Below are positions 50,993-60,367 of a DNA stretch of 64,000 bases, piece after piece (position 1 is the first letter of the stretch; every line of letters begins with the position of its first letter). Below the pieces are notes generated by a model, which was not told the DNA's origin, searched no databases, and was given only the letters and a program-made list of their open reading frames with translations. Source of the stretch: Massilia phosphatilytica (GTDB lineage: Bacteria; Pseudomonadota; Gammaproteobacteria; Burkholderiales; Burkholderiaceae_D); assembly GCF_002968015.1 (NCBI RefSeq), contig NZ_PUIP01000023.1, forward strand, positions 1-64,000, read 5' to 3'. The position numbers were made by a program, and so were the translations under genes.

Positions 50993-51781
50993 CTAAATGC
51001 CGTGGATGCTGCCGACCAGGGTGTTCACGGTCAGGGTCCAGCCATCGACGAGCACGAACAGGAGGAGCTTGAACGGCAGCGAGATGACGAGCGGAGACAG
51101 CATCATCATACCCATCGCCATCAGCACCGACGACACCACCAGGTCGATGATCAGGAACGGAATGAACAACATGCAGCCGATCTGGAATGCGCTCTTCAGC
51201 TCGGACAGCACGAAGGCGGCCAGCTTCACGGTGAAGCCGCGGTCCATCGGCTTCATCTCGGCCGGCTCTCCGGCCAGGTGCGCGATCTGGGCCAGCGCCG
51301 TCTTGCTCGTCTGCGCCAGCATGAAGCGCGACAGCGGCACTTCGGCGATCTTGAGCGCCTGCTCCAGCGAGATCTTGTCCTTGTCATACGGGACGAAGGC
51401 CTCGTTCCACACCTGCTCGCCGACGGGACGCATGACGAGCAGGGTCAGGATCAGCGCGACGCCGGTGATGATCCGGTTGGGCAGGCCCTGCTGCAGGCCC
51501 AGGGCCTGGCGCAGCAGCGACAGCACGATCACGAAACGGGTGAAGCTGGTCATCATCATGACCATCACGGGCAGCAGCCCGAGAATGGTCATCAGGACCA
51601 GGATCTGCGACTTCACCGTGAGGCCGCTGGACGAGCCGGGGATCACGCCGGGCAGGACGTCCGGTCCCGCCGGCGCGGCCCATGCGCCCGCGCTGGCCAG
51701 CAAAAGAACGGCGCCCGCGATGGCGGGCGCATGGCGACGCAAGGAGTGAGCCACTCCGGCGTCGCGGCGCTGCAACGTCAT
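50993..51781 (-). CDS. fliP: Flagellar export gate protein FliP
   Basis: The protein has 262 residues: cleavable signal peptide (AGAVLLLASAGAWA|AP), four spans, and family motifs SFTRFVIVLSLLRQALGLQQ, PLSRFMLAQTSKTAL and FIPFLIIDLVVSSVLMAMGMMM. It overlaps the fliN stop by 4 bp. Confidence 0.95.
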   Translation of the reverse strand: MTLQRRDAGVAHSLRRHAPAIAGAVLLLASAGAWAAPAGPDVLPGVIPGSSSGLTVKSQILVLMTILGLLPVMVMMMTSFTRFVIVLSLLRQALGLQQGLPNRIITGVALILTLLVMRPVGEQVWNEAFVPYDKDKISLEQALKIAEVPLSRFMLAQTSKTALAQIAHLAGEPAEMKPMDRGFTVKLAAFVLSELKSAFQIGCMLFIPFLIIDLVVSSVLMAMGMMMLSPLVISLPFKLLLFVLVDGWTLTVNTLVGSIHGI

Positions 51782-52143
51782 GACGCGATCAGGTCCAGAT
51801 TGAGGCCGTCCAGATCGATCACCTTGAGGCCGTACTGCTCGCCCGCGACGACCACTTCGGCGCGCCCGATCGCGGCGCCGTTGACCTTGATGACGAGCGG
51901 CTCGCCCGCCATGGCGTCGAGAGGCAGCACGCTGTCCGGACCGATCGCCATCAGTTCCTGCAGCGAGATGCGGGCCGAGCCCACTTCCAGCGTCAGCGTC
52001 ACCGGGATCCGGCGCATCATCTGCGGCAGGCGCGGCGCGGCTTTCGGTGCCGCGGCCGCAGTTTGCTTACCTTCTGCGGTGTCTTCGGCCAGCTCGTCGT
52101 CGATGAGGATGTCGCCACCGGCGAATTGATCGTTCAGGTTCAT
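51778..52143 (-). CDS. fliN: Flagellar switch protein FliN
   Basis: The protein has 121 residues: acidic, low-complexity N-terminus, then a SpoA domain (RIPVTLTLEVGSARISLQELMAIGPDSVLPLD, LVIKVNGAAIGRAEVVVAGEQYGLKV). It builds the lower C-ring with FliM and docks the export ATPase complex. Confidence 0.93.
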   Translation of the reverse strand: MNLNDQFAGGDILIDDELAEDTAEGKQTAAAAPKAAPRLPQMMRRIPVTLTLEVGSARISLQELMAIGPDSVLPLDAMAGEPLVIKVNGAAIGRAEVVVAGEQYGLKVIDLDGLNLDLIAS

Positions 52144-52148
52144 GTTGA

Positions 52149-53003
52149 TTACTCGGCGTCTTCAAAAGAGGTTAAACACAGCTTGCCTTTGTGCTCGGCG
52201 ACGGCGGCGGTGAACAACCGCGCCTCGTCGAGCAGGACGTCGGCCCGGCCCACGTTCACCGGAATCACGTCGCCCACCTTCAGGTCGAACAGTGCGCCCA
52301 GGGTGATTTCCTTGCTGACCAGACGGCCATCCAGTTTGACCTGGAGCTTGGTCGCAAGCGGCTCGGCCGGACCGCGTGCGGCGGTCGCGCGGCCAGTTTC
52401 CGGGCGCAGCGTGCCCAGGATCGTGGCCATCAGTTGCTGGTCGGGCGCGATCCAGAACTGGCCGGTGTTGTCGTTGTTGTCACGCACCTGCACGCGCACG
52501 GCCCAGTTGCTTTCGCCGGGCATTGCCGAGGGCACCACGGCATTCGCCTGGATGGGCCGCGGCGCCACGTCCATTGCCACACTGGCAGCGACGCGTGCAT
52601 ACAACAGATCCACCATTTGTTGCGTCAATACGACGCCCAATCTTTCTTCGGTGGCCGTCACGCGCTCGGTTTGCGGGTCCCGCTGAGTTGCGCCGGCGCT
52701 ACGCCCACCGTAGCGCCGTTCCAACAGTGTCAGTAATAAACCACGCTCGAACGTCACCGCGACAGTGCCCAACGCGCCCAGAACGGCCATCCAGCGCAGG
52801 CTGTTTTCTTGCGGCACACGGCCGAATTCAACGGTGTCGAGACGCCATCCGGCCCAGTAACGGCGCGCGCTGCCTTGCATGGCGGCGTCCAGGTCTTCCT
52901 GCAGACGCGCCGCAAACTGGGGCAGCAGGTGTACCGGACGCCCCAGTAGAGAGGGGTCGAGCACTTGGTGCTGCAGGGTGGTGTCGGGGTTTGCGATCGG
53001 CAT
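52149..53003 (-). CDS. fliM: Short divergent flagellar switch protein FliM (lateral type)
   Basis: The protein has 284 residues, about 45 shorter than usual FliM. The N-terminal CheY-binding segment (LSQDEIDALL-like) is absent. The middle CheC-like region is weakly conserved. The C-terminus is a SpoA domain (TKLQVKLDGRLVSKEITLGALFDLKVGDVIPVNV). Position next to fliN-P-Q-R identifies it. The start is ATG 53003; a TTG two codons upstream is less likely. Loss of the CheY site suggests a motor not reversed by CheY, as in lateral flagella. Confidence 0.82.
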   Translation of the reverse strand: MPIANPDTTLQHQVLDPSLLGRPVHLLPQFAARLQEDLDAAMQGSARRYWAGWRLDTVEFGRVPQENSLRWMAVLGALGTVAVTFERGLLLTLLERRYGGRSAGATQRDPQTERVTATEERLGVVLTQQMVDLLYARVAASVAMDVAPRPIQANAVVPSAMPGESNWAVRVQVRDNNDNTGQFWIAPDQQLMATILGTLRPETGRATAARGPAEPLATKLQVKLDGRLVSKEITLGALFDLKVGDVIPVNVGRADVLLDEARLFTAAVAEHKGKLCLTSFEDAE

Positions 53004-53354
53004 GGTCAAATTAAAAAAATGATAAGCAGAGATGCTTTCTTTTCATTCCTCTGGGCAACAATTATACCCGGGAAATTGTGTCACGCCATTTGATTTTCCC
53101 CTTTGAATTCGCCATTGCCCTACGGTAAGATGCCGTTACTGCTCTGGGAAAAACAAAAACTCACTCTGGGTATCGGACGAAACCGCTGCTATTCTCCTCG
53201 GTTCCGCGAGAGAAACCAAGCCACAGTATGACACTGAAAATTTAACAATTTTCTTAATGTCAACGTTTCTTGTAATAAATGCAATGACTGTATTCGAAGC
53301 AATCTTTACTAAAAGTTACAACCCGCAAACTTAAGCATGGGAGCGACAAACACG
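53004..53354. other. AT-rich divergent promoter region of the flagellar locus, no gene
   Basis: This 351-bp gap separates fliM (leftward) from fliE (rightward). It is markedly more AT-rich than the rest of the window. An extended -10-like word TGTAATAAA lies at 53271-53279, without a good -35. I found no -24/-12 element, no sigma-28 promoter and no open frame of note. In lateral flagellar loci of other proteobacteria a lafK gene usually sits here. Confidence 0.6.
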
Positions 53355-53702
53355 ATGGGAACTGAACTTGCCGGCCTGATCCGGGCCGACCTGGCAGCCC
53401 TCACCAACGATGCCAACCGCCTCGCCGTCGTGGCGCCGGCGGTCGAGGCCGGCCACCCCACCCTGGGCGATGGCAGCGGCAACTTCTCCTTCGCGCAGAG
53501 CATGAAGAATGCCCTGGTCAGCGTGGACCAGGACCAGCAGGTGGCCAACCAGAAGATGGCTGACGTGGACAGCGGCAAGAGCGACGACCTGGTCGGCGCG
53601 ATGCTGTCGTCGCAGCAGGCCAACCTCTCCTTCTCGATGCTCATGCAGGTCCGCAACAAGGTGATGGGCGCCGTGGACGAGCTGATGAAGCTGCCGGTGT
53701 AA
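53355..53702 (+). CDS. fliE: Flagellar hook-basal body protein FliE
   Basis: The protein has about 115 residues. The C-terminal part is typical FliE (SFAQSMKNALVSVDQDQQVANQKMADVDSGKSDDL and MQVRNKVMGAVDELMKLPV quoted as two segments). It joins the MS ring to the rod. ATG 53355 has GGGAG at moderate distance; an in-frame ATG at 53337 adds six residues and has no ribosome site. Confidence 0.9.
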   Translation: MGTELAGLIRADLAALTNDANRLAVVAPAVEAGHPTLGDGSGNFSFAQSMKNALVSVDQDQQVANQKMADVDSGKSDDLVGAMLSSQQANLSFSMLMQVRNKVMGAVDELMKLPV

Positions 53703-53718
53703 CGGGAACGAACCGATC

Positions 53719-55470
53719 GTGATTGCTACTCTCAAGTCCGCCTTCGGCGGCAAGCGCCTGGCCCTGCCGCCCGCGCTGACCAAGAACCTGACCCCGATGC
53801 TGGTGCTGGCCATCGGCATCACCGCGGCCGTCATGCTGTACATGTGGAACGACCAGGCCGGTTACAAACCGGTGTTCGGCGCCCACGAGAAGGTCGCCGC
53901 CAGCGACATGATGGGCGTGCTCGACGCCGAGCACGTGCCCTACCGCATCCACCCGGATTCGGGCCAAGTCATGGTACCGACCGGCCAGCTCGGCAAGGTG
54001 CGCATGCTGCTGGCCGCCAAGGGCGTGACCGCGCAGCTGCCGGCCGGCCTGGAACTGATGGACAAGAACGACCCGCTGGGCGTGTCGCAGTTCGTGCAGG
54101 ACGTGCGCTTCCGCCGTGGCCTGGAAGGCGAGCTGGCACAGTCGATCCTGACGCTGGATGCCATCGCCTCGGCGCGCGTGCACCTGGCCATCGCCAAGTC
54201 CTCGTCGTTCGTCGCCAGCGATGGCGACAAGTCGTCGGCCTCCGTCGTGGTCGCGGTCAAGCCGGGCCACAACCTGTCGAACGAACAGATCGCGGCGATC
54301 GTGAACATGGTCTCCGGCAGCGTCGCCGGCCTGGCCCCGGCGCGCGTCTCGCTGGTCGACCAGAACGGCAACTACCTGTCGTCGCGCGTGGACCTGAGCG
54401 AAGGCTTCGACGGCGCCGCCCAGGGCGATGCCGCCGCCAAGCGCTACCAGGATGAAGTGCGCGCCAACGTGGCCGGCCTGCTCGGTCCGGTGCTCGGCGC
54501 CGACAACTTCAAGGTCAGCGTGACAGCCGACGTCGACAACGACAAGGTCGAGGAAACGCAGGAGAAATACGGCGCAGACCCGAAAGTCACCAGCGAAGCG
54601 ATGCGCGAGGAGATGGAAAAGAGCCGCATGGCGCTGGGCGTGCCGGGCACGCTGTCGAACCGTCCGCCGGTCGCCGCCAATCCGCCGGCAGACCCGAACG
54701 CAGCAAATGCCAACGGCGCTGCCGGTGACGCGAATGCCAAGGCGGACGACGGCAGCGCGCGCAAGAACGCGACGACGCGCCAGTACGCCTACGACCGCGC
54801 GATCACGCAGATCAAGCGCTCGCGCGGCCGCCTGAAGAAGCTGTCGGTGGCGGTGGTGCTGAACAACGCCAAGGCCACGACGCCGAAGACGGGCTGGACC
54901 CCGGTCGAGATCGCCAACATCGACAAGATCCTGCGCGGCGGCCTGGGTATCGACGCCACCCGCGGCGACGTGCTGATGGTGTCCTCGCTGTCGTTCCCGG
55001 CCCCGGTCGCGGTCGAGCCGTGGTACCAGGAGCGCGACAACATCGTCGACATGGTCCGCTATGGCATGTACGCGCTCGGCGCCCTGCTCGGCTGGCTGCT
55101 GGTCCTGCGCCCGCTGATGCGCATGCTGAACCAGCGCGTCACACCGCAGCAGGCCGCAGCGGCCGCCGCCCCGAACCTGGCGACGGTCCAGGCGGGCGCA
55201 AGCAACGCCCTGCCGGGCGCGCACAGCGCCGGCGCACTGCCGGCCCCGGGCGCGACTGCCGCGGCGGGCGCGCTGGGCGAACCGGCGGCCGCGACCAGCG
55301 GCACGCTGCCGGTCCAGGCACTGCTCGAAGAATACGATTTGCCCCCGGCCGGCTCGGCCGTGGATGTGATGGTCGACCACCTGAAAGTACTGGCGGGCAA
55401 GGAGCCGGAGCGGGTGGCAGAAGTGGTCAAACAATGGGTGCAAAAGAAAAATGGCGGATCTGAACAATAA
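53719..55470 (+). CDS. fliF: Flagellar MS-ring protein FliF
   Basis: The protein has 583 residues, starting at GTG 53719. It has an N-terminal membrane span (PMLVLAIGITAAVMLYMW), two ring-building domains with the YscJ-type segment, a second span near residue 450 (YGMYALGALLGWLLVLRPLMRM) and a cytoplasmic FliG-binding tail (VDVMVDHLKVLAGKEPERVAEVVKQWV). It overlaps fliG by 20 bp. Confidence 0.94.
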   Translation: MIATLKSAFGGKRLALPPALTKNLTPMLVLAIGITAAVMLYMWNDQAGYKPVFGAHEKVAASDMMGVLDAEHVPYRIHPDSGQVMVPTGQLGKVRMLLAAKGVTAQLPAGLELMDKNDPLGVSQFVQDVRFRRGLEGELAQSILTLDAIASARVHLAIAKSSSFVASDGDKSSASVVVAVKPGHNLSNEQIAAIVNMVSGSVAGLAPARVSLVDQNGNYLSSRVDLSEGFDGAAQGDAAAKRYQDEVRANVAGLLGPVLGADNFKVSVTADVDNDKVEETQEKYGADPKVTSEAMREEMEKSRMALGVPGTLSNRPPVAANPPADPNAANANGAAGDANAKADDGSARKNATTRQYAYDRAITQIKRSRGRLKKLSVAVVLNNAKATTPKTGWTPVEIANIDKILRGGLGIDATRGDVLMVSSLSFPAPVAVEPWYQERDNIVDMVRYGMYALGALLGWLLVLRPLMRMLNQRVTPQQAAAAAAPNLATVQAGASNALPGAHSAGALPAPGATAAAGALGEPAAATSGTLPVQALLEEYDLPPAGSAVDVMVDHLKVLAGKEPERVAEVVKQWVQKKNGGSEQ

Positions 55471-56473
55471 CGACGTGCAGGAAGTGGTGCTGAGCCCGGT
55501 CGAACAGGCCGCGATCGTGCTGCTGTCCATCGGCGAAGAACCGGCTGCGGCCGTGCTGCGCTGCCTCGAACGCGAGGAATTGATCGAGCTGACCCAGGTG
55601 ATGAGCCGCATGAGCGGCATCAAGGTCGACGCCGTGAAGAACTCGATCCAGAAGTTCTTCGACGACTACCGCCAGCAAAGCGGCCTGCACGGCGCCTCGC
55701 GCAGCTACCTGAAGCGCTCGCTGGACCTCGCGCTCGGCAGCGAGATCGCGAACTCCGTGCTCAACACGATCTACGGCGACGCCATCCGCCCGATGATGGC
55801 GCGCCTGCAGTACGCATCGCCGAAGTGGCTCGCCGACTACATCGCCGCCGAGCACGTGCAGATGCAGGCCGTGTTCCTCGCCTTCCTGCCGCCCGCGCTG
55901 GCCGGCCAGATCATCGACGCGCTGCCGGAAGGCGGCCGCGAACTGGTCCTGCTGAACCTCGCGCGCCTGGAAGAAATCGACCGCGACCTGCTCACCGAAC
56001 TGGAAGAGCTGGTGCAGCGCTGCCTGTCCGCGCTGGACACGCAGAGCGCCAGCGTGGAGGGCGTGCGCCAGGCCGCCGACATCCTGAACCGCCTGCCGAA
56101 CAACCGCGCCACGATGGTGGAGCTGCTGCGCGCGCACGATCCGGACGTCGTGTCGAAGATCGAGATGTCGATGTACGACTTCTTCATCCTGTCGAAACAG
56201 ACCGAACAGACCATCACGCGCCTGCTCGACGAGATCCCGCTGGAGCAGTGGGCGATCGCGCTCAAGGGTGCGGAGCCCGCGCTGCGCGAAGCGCTGCTCG
56301 GCGCGATGCCGAAGCGCCAGGCGCAGAGCTTCGAAGATCTCATGAAGCGCTCCGGCCCGGTGCCGATGTCGCGCATCGTGCAGACCCGCCAGGAGATCAT
56401 GGCGCAGGTCAAGGAGCTCGCCGACAACGGTGAGATCGAAGTCCAGCTGTTTGCCGAGGCGACTGCCGAATGA
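55451..56473 (+). CDS. fliG: Flagellar rotor switch protein FliG
   Basis: The protein has 340 residues: N, middle (with the IIDALPEGGRELVLL-like EHPQ-region equivalent) and C-terminal torque domains. Charged residues of the torque helix are near LKGAEPALREALLGAMPKRQAQSFEDLM. It converts stator force to rotation and contacts FliF and FliM. Confidence 0.94.
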   Translation: MADLNNNDVQEVVLSPVEQAAIVLLSIGEEPAAAVLRCLEREELIELTQVMSRMSGIKVDAVKNSIQKFFDDYRQQSGLHGASRSYLKRSLDLALGSEIANSVLNTIYGDAIRPMMARLQYASPKWLADYIAAEHVQMQAVFLAFLPPALAGQIIDALPEGGRELVLLNLARLEEIDRDLLTELEELVQRCLSALDTQSASVEGVRQAADILNRLPNNRATMVELLRAHDPDVVSKIEMSMYDFFILSKQTEQTITRLLDEIPLEQWAIALKGAEPALREALLGAMPKRQAQSFEDLMKRSGPVPMSRIVQTRQEIMAQVKELADNGEIEVQLFAEATAE

Positions 56474-57162
56474 AGCAGTTCCGGCCTTATCACTTCCCGC
56501 CGCTGGCACAGTTCATCGCCGCCGGCGCGGCCAAGGGCGCGCAATCGCCGTCCTCCGCCACGCCGACCGAGGACTGGCAGAGCGCGGTGGCCGACGGCTA
56601 TCGCCAGGGCCAGCGCGAAGGCTATGAAGTCGGTCTGGACGAAGGCCGTGCCGACGGCTACGACGCGGGCCATGCCGAAGGCGTGGAGCGCGGCATCGCC
56701 GAAGGCCGCCAGCAGGCACTGGTCGAGCTGGAAAAGATGGCCAAGCCGGTCGACGCCATGCTGCGCAACCTGAAGAAGATGAAGACCGAATTCCGCAACG
56801 CCCAGCGCAAGGAAGTCGTGGACCTGGTCGGCAAGATCGCCCGCCAGGTGATCCGAGCCGAACTGGCGCTGCAACCCGTGCAGATGCTGAACCTCGTCGA
56901 CGAGGCGCTGGCCGCGATGCCGCCCACGCGCGACGACGTCGAAGTCTTCATGAATCCGGAAGAACTCAAGCGCATCCAGGAACTCGATCCGAAGCGCGCC
57001 AAGAAATGGAATTTGATGGCCGATCCGACGCTCGACCTGGGCGAATGCCGCGTGCGCGCGGGGGACCATGAAGTGGACGCCGGCTGCCAGGGCCGCCTCG
57101 CTGCCTGCGTGACGCAAGTGCGCGACAGCCTGGACGCCGCCGCCAGGGAGGACGCCGAGTGA
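56470..57162 (+). CDS. fliH: Flagellar export ATPase regulator FliH
   Basis: The protein has 230 residues. It has the glycine-repeat helix typical of FliH (GYRQGQREGYEVGLDEGRAD and onward, Gly every four residues, about residues 40-75). The C-terminal FliI-binding domain (VVDLVGKIARQVIRAELALQ, GECRVRAGDHEVDAGCQGRL) is complete. It overlaps fliG and fliI by 4 bp. Confidence 0.92.
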   Translation: MKQFRPYHFPPLAQFIAAGAAKGAQSPSSATPTEDWQSAVADGYRQGQREGYEVGLDEGRADGYDAGHAEGVERGIAEGRQQALVELEKMAKPVDAMLRNLKKMKTEFRNAQRKEVVDLVGKIARQVIRAELALQPVQMLNLVDEALAAMPPTRDDVEVFMNPEELKRIQELDPKRAKKWNLMADPTLDLGECRVRAGDHEVDAGCQGRLAACVTQVRDSLDAAAREDAE

Positions 57163-58475
57163 GCGCCCTGGCCGAAACGCTGCGCGCGCTCGAGATCAAG
57201 GCGCCGCCGGTCGCGACGCCCACCGGGCGCCTCGTCGCCGTGCAGGGCCTGCTGCTCGAAAGCGTGGGCTGCCGCCTGCACACGGGCCAGCGCTGCCGCG
57301 TCGAAACCGTCGACGGCTCCTGGCTCGATGCGCAGGTCGTGGGCTTCCGCGACAAGGTCACGTACCTGATGCCGTTCAAGCAGGCCGACGGCCTCGTGAC
57401 CGGCGCGCGCGTGCTGCCGGCCACGGGCCCGTCCAGCATCCAGATCGGCCCGTCGTGGATGGGCCGCATGGTGAACGGCCTGGGCGAACCCATCGACGGC
57501 CAGGGCAAGCTGGGTGGCGACGAGACCCTGTCGACGACGCCGCCGAAGGTCAACCCGCTCAAGAAGGCACCGGTGGAACAGCCGCTGGACGTCGGCGTGC
57601 GCGCGATCAATTCGATGCTCACGATCGGCAAGGGCCAGCGCGTCGGCCTGATGGCCGGTTCCGGCGTGGGTAAATCGGTGCTGCTCGGACTGATCACGCG
57701 CCAGACCGTGGCCGACGTCATTGTCGTGGGCCTGATCGGCGAGCGTAACCGCGAGGTACGCGAATTCATCGAGAAGTCGCTCGGTCCGGAAGGCCTGAAG
57801 CGCGCCGTGGTGGTCGTGGCGCCGGCGGACGAAAGCCCGCTGATGCGCGTGATGGCGACGGAGCTGTGCCACTCGATCGCGGCGCACTTCCGCGACCGCG
57901 GCCAGAACGTGCTGCTGCTGTGCGATTCACTGACGCGCTACGCGATGGCGCTGCGCGAAGTCGCGCTGTCGCTGGGCGAGCCGCCGGCCACGCGCGGCTA
58001 TCCGCCGTCGGTATTCTCGAACCTGCCGCAGCTCGTCGAATCGGCCGGCAACGGCGAAAACGAACAAGGCAGCATGAGCGCCATCTATACCGTGCTGGCG
58101 GAAGGCGACGACCAGCAGGACCCGGTCGTCGACAGCGCCCGCGCGATCCTCGACGGCCACATCGTGCTGACGCGCGAACTGGCCGAGCGCGGGCACTATC
58201 CGGCGATCGACGTCGCCCAGTCGATCAGCCGCTGCATGGCGCAGGTCGTGTCGCCGGAGCATTCGCAGGCTGCGCGCAGGCTGAAGGCCGCGCTGGCGAA
58301 ACATGCGCGCGTGCGTGACCTGATCCCGCTCGGCGCCTACCAGCCGGGCGCGGATCCGGAAACCGACCGCGCCGTGAAGCTGCACCCGCATATCGAGGCG
58401 TTCCTGTGCCAGGGCACGCGCGAAGACGCGCCGTTCGCGGCCTGCGTCGACCAACTGAAAGCGATGATGGCATGA
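57159..58475 (+). CDS. fliI: Flagellum-specific export ATPase FliI
   Basis: The protein has 438 residues, starting at GTG 57159 (GTGA overlap with fliH). Walker A is in GLMAGSGVGKSVLLG, the catalytic Glu in IVVGLIGERNREVREF, and Walker B in NVLLLCDSLTRYAMALREVAL. It is homologous to F1-beta and powers unfolding and entry of export substrates with FliH and FliJ. Confidence 0.95.
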   Translation: MSALAETLRALEIKAPPVATPTGRLVAVQGLLLESVGCRLHTGQRCRVETVDGSWLDAQVVGFRDKVTYLMPFKQADGLVTGARVLPATGPSSIQIGPSWMGRMVNGLGEPIDGQGKLGGDETLSTTPPKVNPLKKAPVEQPLDVGVRAINSMLTIGKGQRVGLMAGSGVGKSVLLGLITRQTVADVIVVGLIGERNREVREFIEKSLGPEGLKRAVVVVAPADESPLMRVMATELCHSIAAHFRDRGQNVLLLCDSLTRYAMALREVALSLGEPPATRGYPPSVFSNLPQLVESAGNGENEQGSMSAIYTVLAEGDDQQDPVVDSARAILDGHIVLTRELAERGHYPAIDVAQSISRCMAQVVSPEHSQAARRLKAALAKHARVRDLIPLGAYQPGADPETDRAVKLHPHIEAFLCQGTREDAPFAACVDQLKAMMA

Positions 58476-58924
58476 GCAAGCGCGACACGATCACCAGCCT
58501 GGATACGCTCGTGCGCGTCCGCAGCACCGAAGTCGAACGCCTGCAGACGGCGCTCGCCAGGAAGGAAGCGACGCGGGCGCGCTACCAGGCCAGCGTGGAA
58601 CGCCTGACGGCGCTGGCGGAAGGCAGCGGCCCGTCGGGCCAGCCGGCCGGCACGCACGCGCTGTCGCCGGCGCTCGCCATCAATTGTGGCAATTACAAGC
58701 AGGCCGTGTTCGCGCTGGCGGATACCCATCGCACCGATCTGCAACTGCACGAGGCCGACATGGCCGTCGCGCAGAAAACCCTGGCCCAGGCCTGGACGCG
58801 GCGCGAGCTGCTGGGCAAGGTGCTGGAGCAGCACGAAGTCGCATATGCACGCGCGCAGGAACGCACGCAGCGCAAACGCGAAGACGACATCGCCACGCAG
58901 TCGTGGCTGGCCAAGAACGCATAA
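58472..58924 (+). CDS. fliJ: Flagellar export chaperone-escort protein FliJ
   Basis: The protein has 150 residues, mainly one long helical hairpin (coiled coil) as in FliJ (SLDTLVRVRSTEVERLQTAL near the N-terminus). ATG 58472 overlaps the fliI stop. Assignment rests on position, size and coiled-coil character. Confidence 0.87.
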   Translation: MSKRDTITSLDTLVRVRSTEVERLQTALARKEATRARYQASVERLTALAEGSGPSGQPAGTHALSPALAINCGNYKQAVFALADTHRTDLQLHEADMAVAQKTLAQAWTRRELLGKVLEQHEVAYARAQERTQRKREDDIATQSWLAKNA

Positions 58925-58938
58925 GCAGGAGAACCGAT

Positions 58939-60357
58939 ATGGCATCGAACGCGATCACCGCACCTACCTACGACCCGACCAGCACCGCCAAGGCACTGGC
59001 CGACAAGTACATCTCGGGCACGCAGACGCAGCTGACGAACCAGACGAAGGCGGCGAGCGACACGGCCAAGGCCCTCTCGACCCTCAGCGCCGCGATCTCG
59101 ACGTTCCAGACGTCGCTGTCCGGCCTGGCCGGCCTCGGCAAGTCGGTCCTGGGCCAGGGCGCCACGCTGTCCGACACGACGGTCGGCACGGCCACCGCCA
59201 GTGCGACCGCGGCAGCCGGCACCTACAGCCTGTTCGTGGAACAGGTCGCGACCAACAGCCAGGTCTCGTACAACAGCCTCGCGGACGGCTCGGCGCTCGG
59301 CGGCAAGCTGACGATCAACCTGGACGACACAGGCGCGGGCACGAACACGGCCCACTTCGACGTCAACCTGGACGCCGCCGCCGACACGGATCATGACGGC
59401 AAGCTGAGCGTGCGCGAGATCGCGGCCGCCATCAACGGCGCCAGCGGCAACACGGGCCTCGTGTCGGCCGGCGTCGTTACGGTCAGCGGCACGCCGCGCC
59501 TCATGCTGACGGCAAAGAACACCGGCGTGGCCAACACCGTGTCGGTGGATGGCTCGGCCGCCACCGCCGCGGGACTGCAGGCCGGTTTCGCGGCGCCCAC
59601 GACGGTGGCGACTGCCAAGGATGCCATCGTCTGGCTGGGCGACCCAACCGACCCGTCCGCCACGAAGATCCAGCAGGCCTCGAACACGTTCACCAACATC
59701 GACGGCGTGGCGTTCACCGCGACCCACGCCCAGGCGCCCGGCGCCTCGCCGTTCACGCTGACTGTCGGCACCGACACCAGCGGCACGACGAAGAATGTGC
59801 AAGCCTTCCTCGACGCGTTCAACAAGCTCAGGAGTGCACTCGACGGCCTCGTCTCGCTCGGTGATCCCACGAACAACGTCGCCGCAGGCGCGTTTGCCAC
59901 CGATTCGGGCATCATCGCGCTGCGTAACCGCATCGGCGACCTGCTGCGTCCGAACGGTAACCTGTCGCTCGCCAGCTACGGTATCGTCGCCAACCGCGAC
60001 GGCAGTCTCAGTCTGGACTCGACGCGCCTGCAAAAGCAGCTGGCCGTGAATCCGACCGGCCTCGACACGCTGTTCGGTTCGGCCAGTGCCTCGGCGCCCT
60101 CGGGCGTGACCGGCTCCCTGAACACCTACCTGAACCAGTGGAGCAACCTGACCAACGGCCAGATCAAGAAGCGGAACGACGCCAACACCACGCTGCAGGC
60201 GAGCCTGACCACGCGCCAGACGGACCTGGACGCCAAGTACGACTCGGCCTACCAGCGTTACCTGAAGCAGTACACGGCCTTGCAGACCCTGCAGTCGACC
60301 ATGCAAAACAATTCTTCGATGTTCACCGCGCTGTTCAGCAGCGGTTCATCCAACTGA
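58939..60357 (+). CDS. fliD: Flagellar filament cap protein FliD
   Basis: The protein has 472 residues with AGGAG before the ATG. N-terminal FliD domain (about 15-110), then FliD C-domain (about 240-450; VQAFLDAFNKLRSALDGL, GIIALRNRIGDLLRPNG, LASYGIVANRDGSLSLDSTRLQKQLA). It caps the growing filament and folds flagellin. It leads the fliD-S-T-K-L block. Confidence 0.93.
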   Translation: MASNAITAPTYDPTSTAKALADKYISGTQTQLTNQTKAASDTAKALSTLSAAISTFQTSLSGLAGLGKSVLGQGATLSDTTVGTATASATAAAGTYSLFVEQVATNSQVSYNSLADGSALGGKLTINLDDTGAGTNTAHFDVNLDAAADTDHDGKLSVREIAAAINGASGNTGLVSAGVVTVSGTPRLMLTAKNTGVANTVSVDGSAATAAGLQAGFAAPTTVATAKDAIVWLGDPTDPSATKIQQASNTFTNIDGVAFTATHAQAPGASPFTLTVGTDTSGTTKNVQAFLDAFNKLRSALDGLVSLGDPTNNVAAGAFATDSGIIALRNRIGDLLRPNGNLSLASYGIVANRDGSLSLDSTRLQKQLAVNPTGLDTLFGSASASAPSGVTGSLNTYLNQWSNLTNGQIKKRNDANTTLQASLTTRQTDLDAKYDSAYQRYLKQYTALQTLQSTMQNNSSMFTALFSSGSSN

Positions 60358-60367
60358 GAGATTCGAG

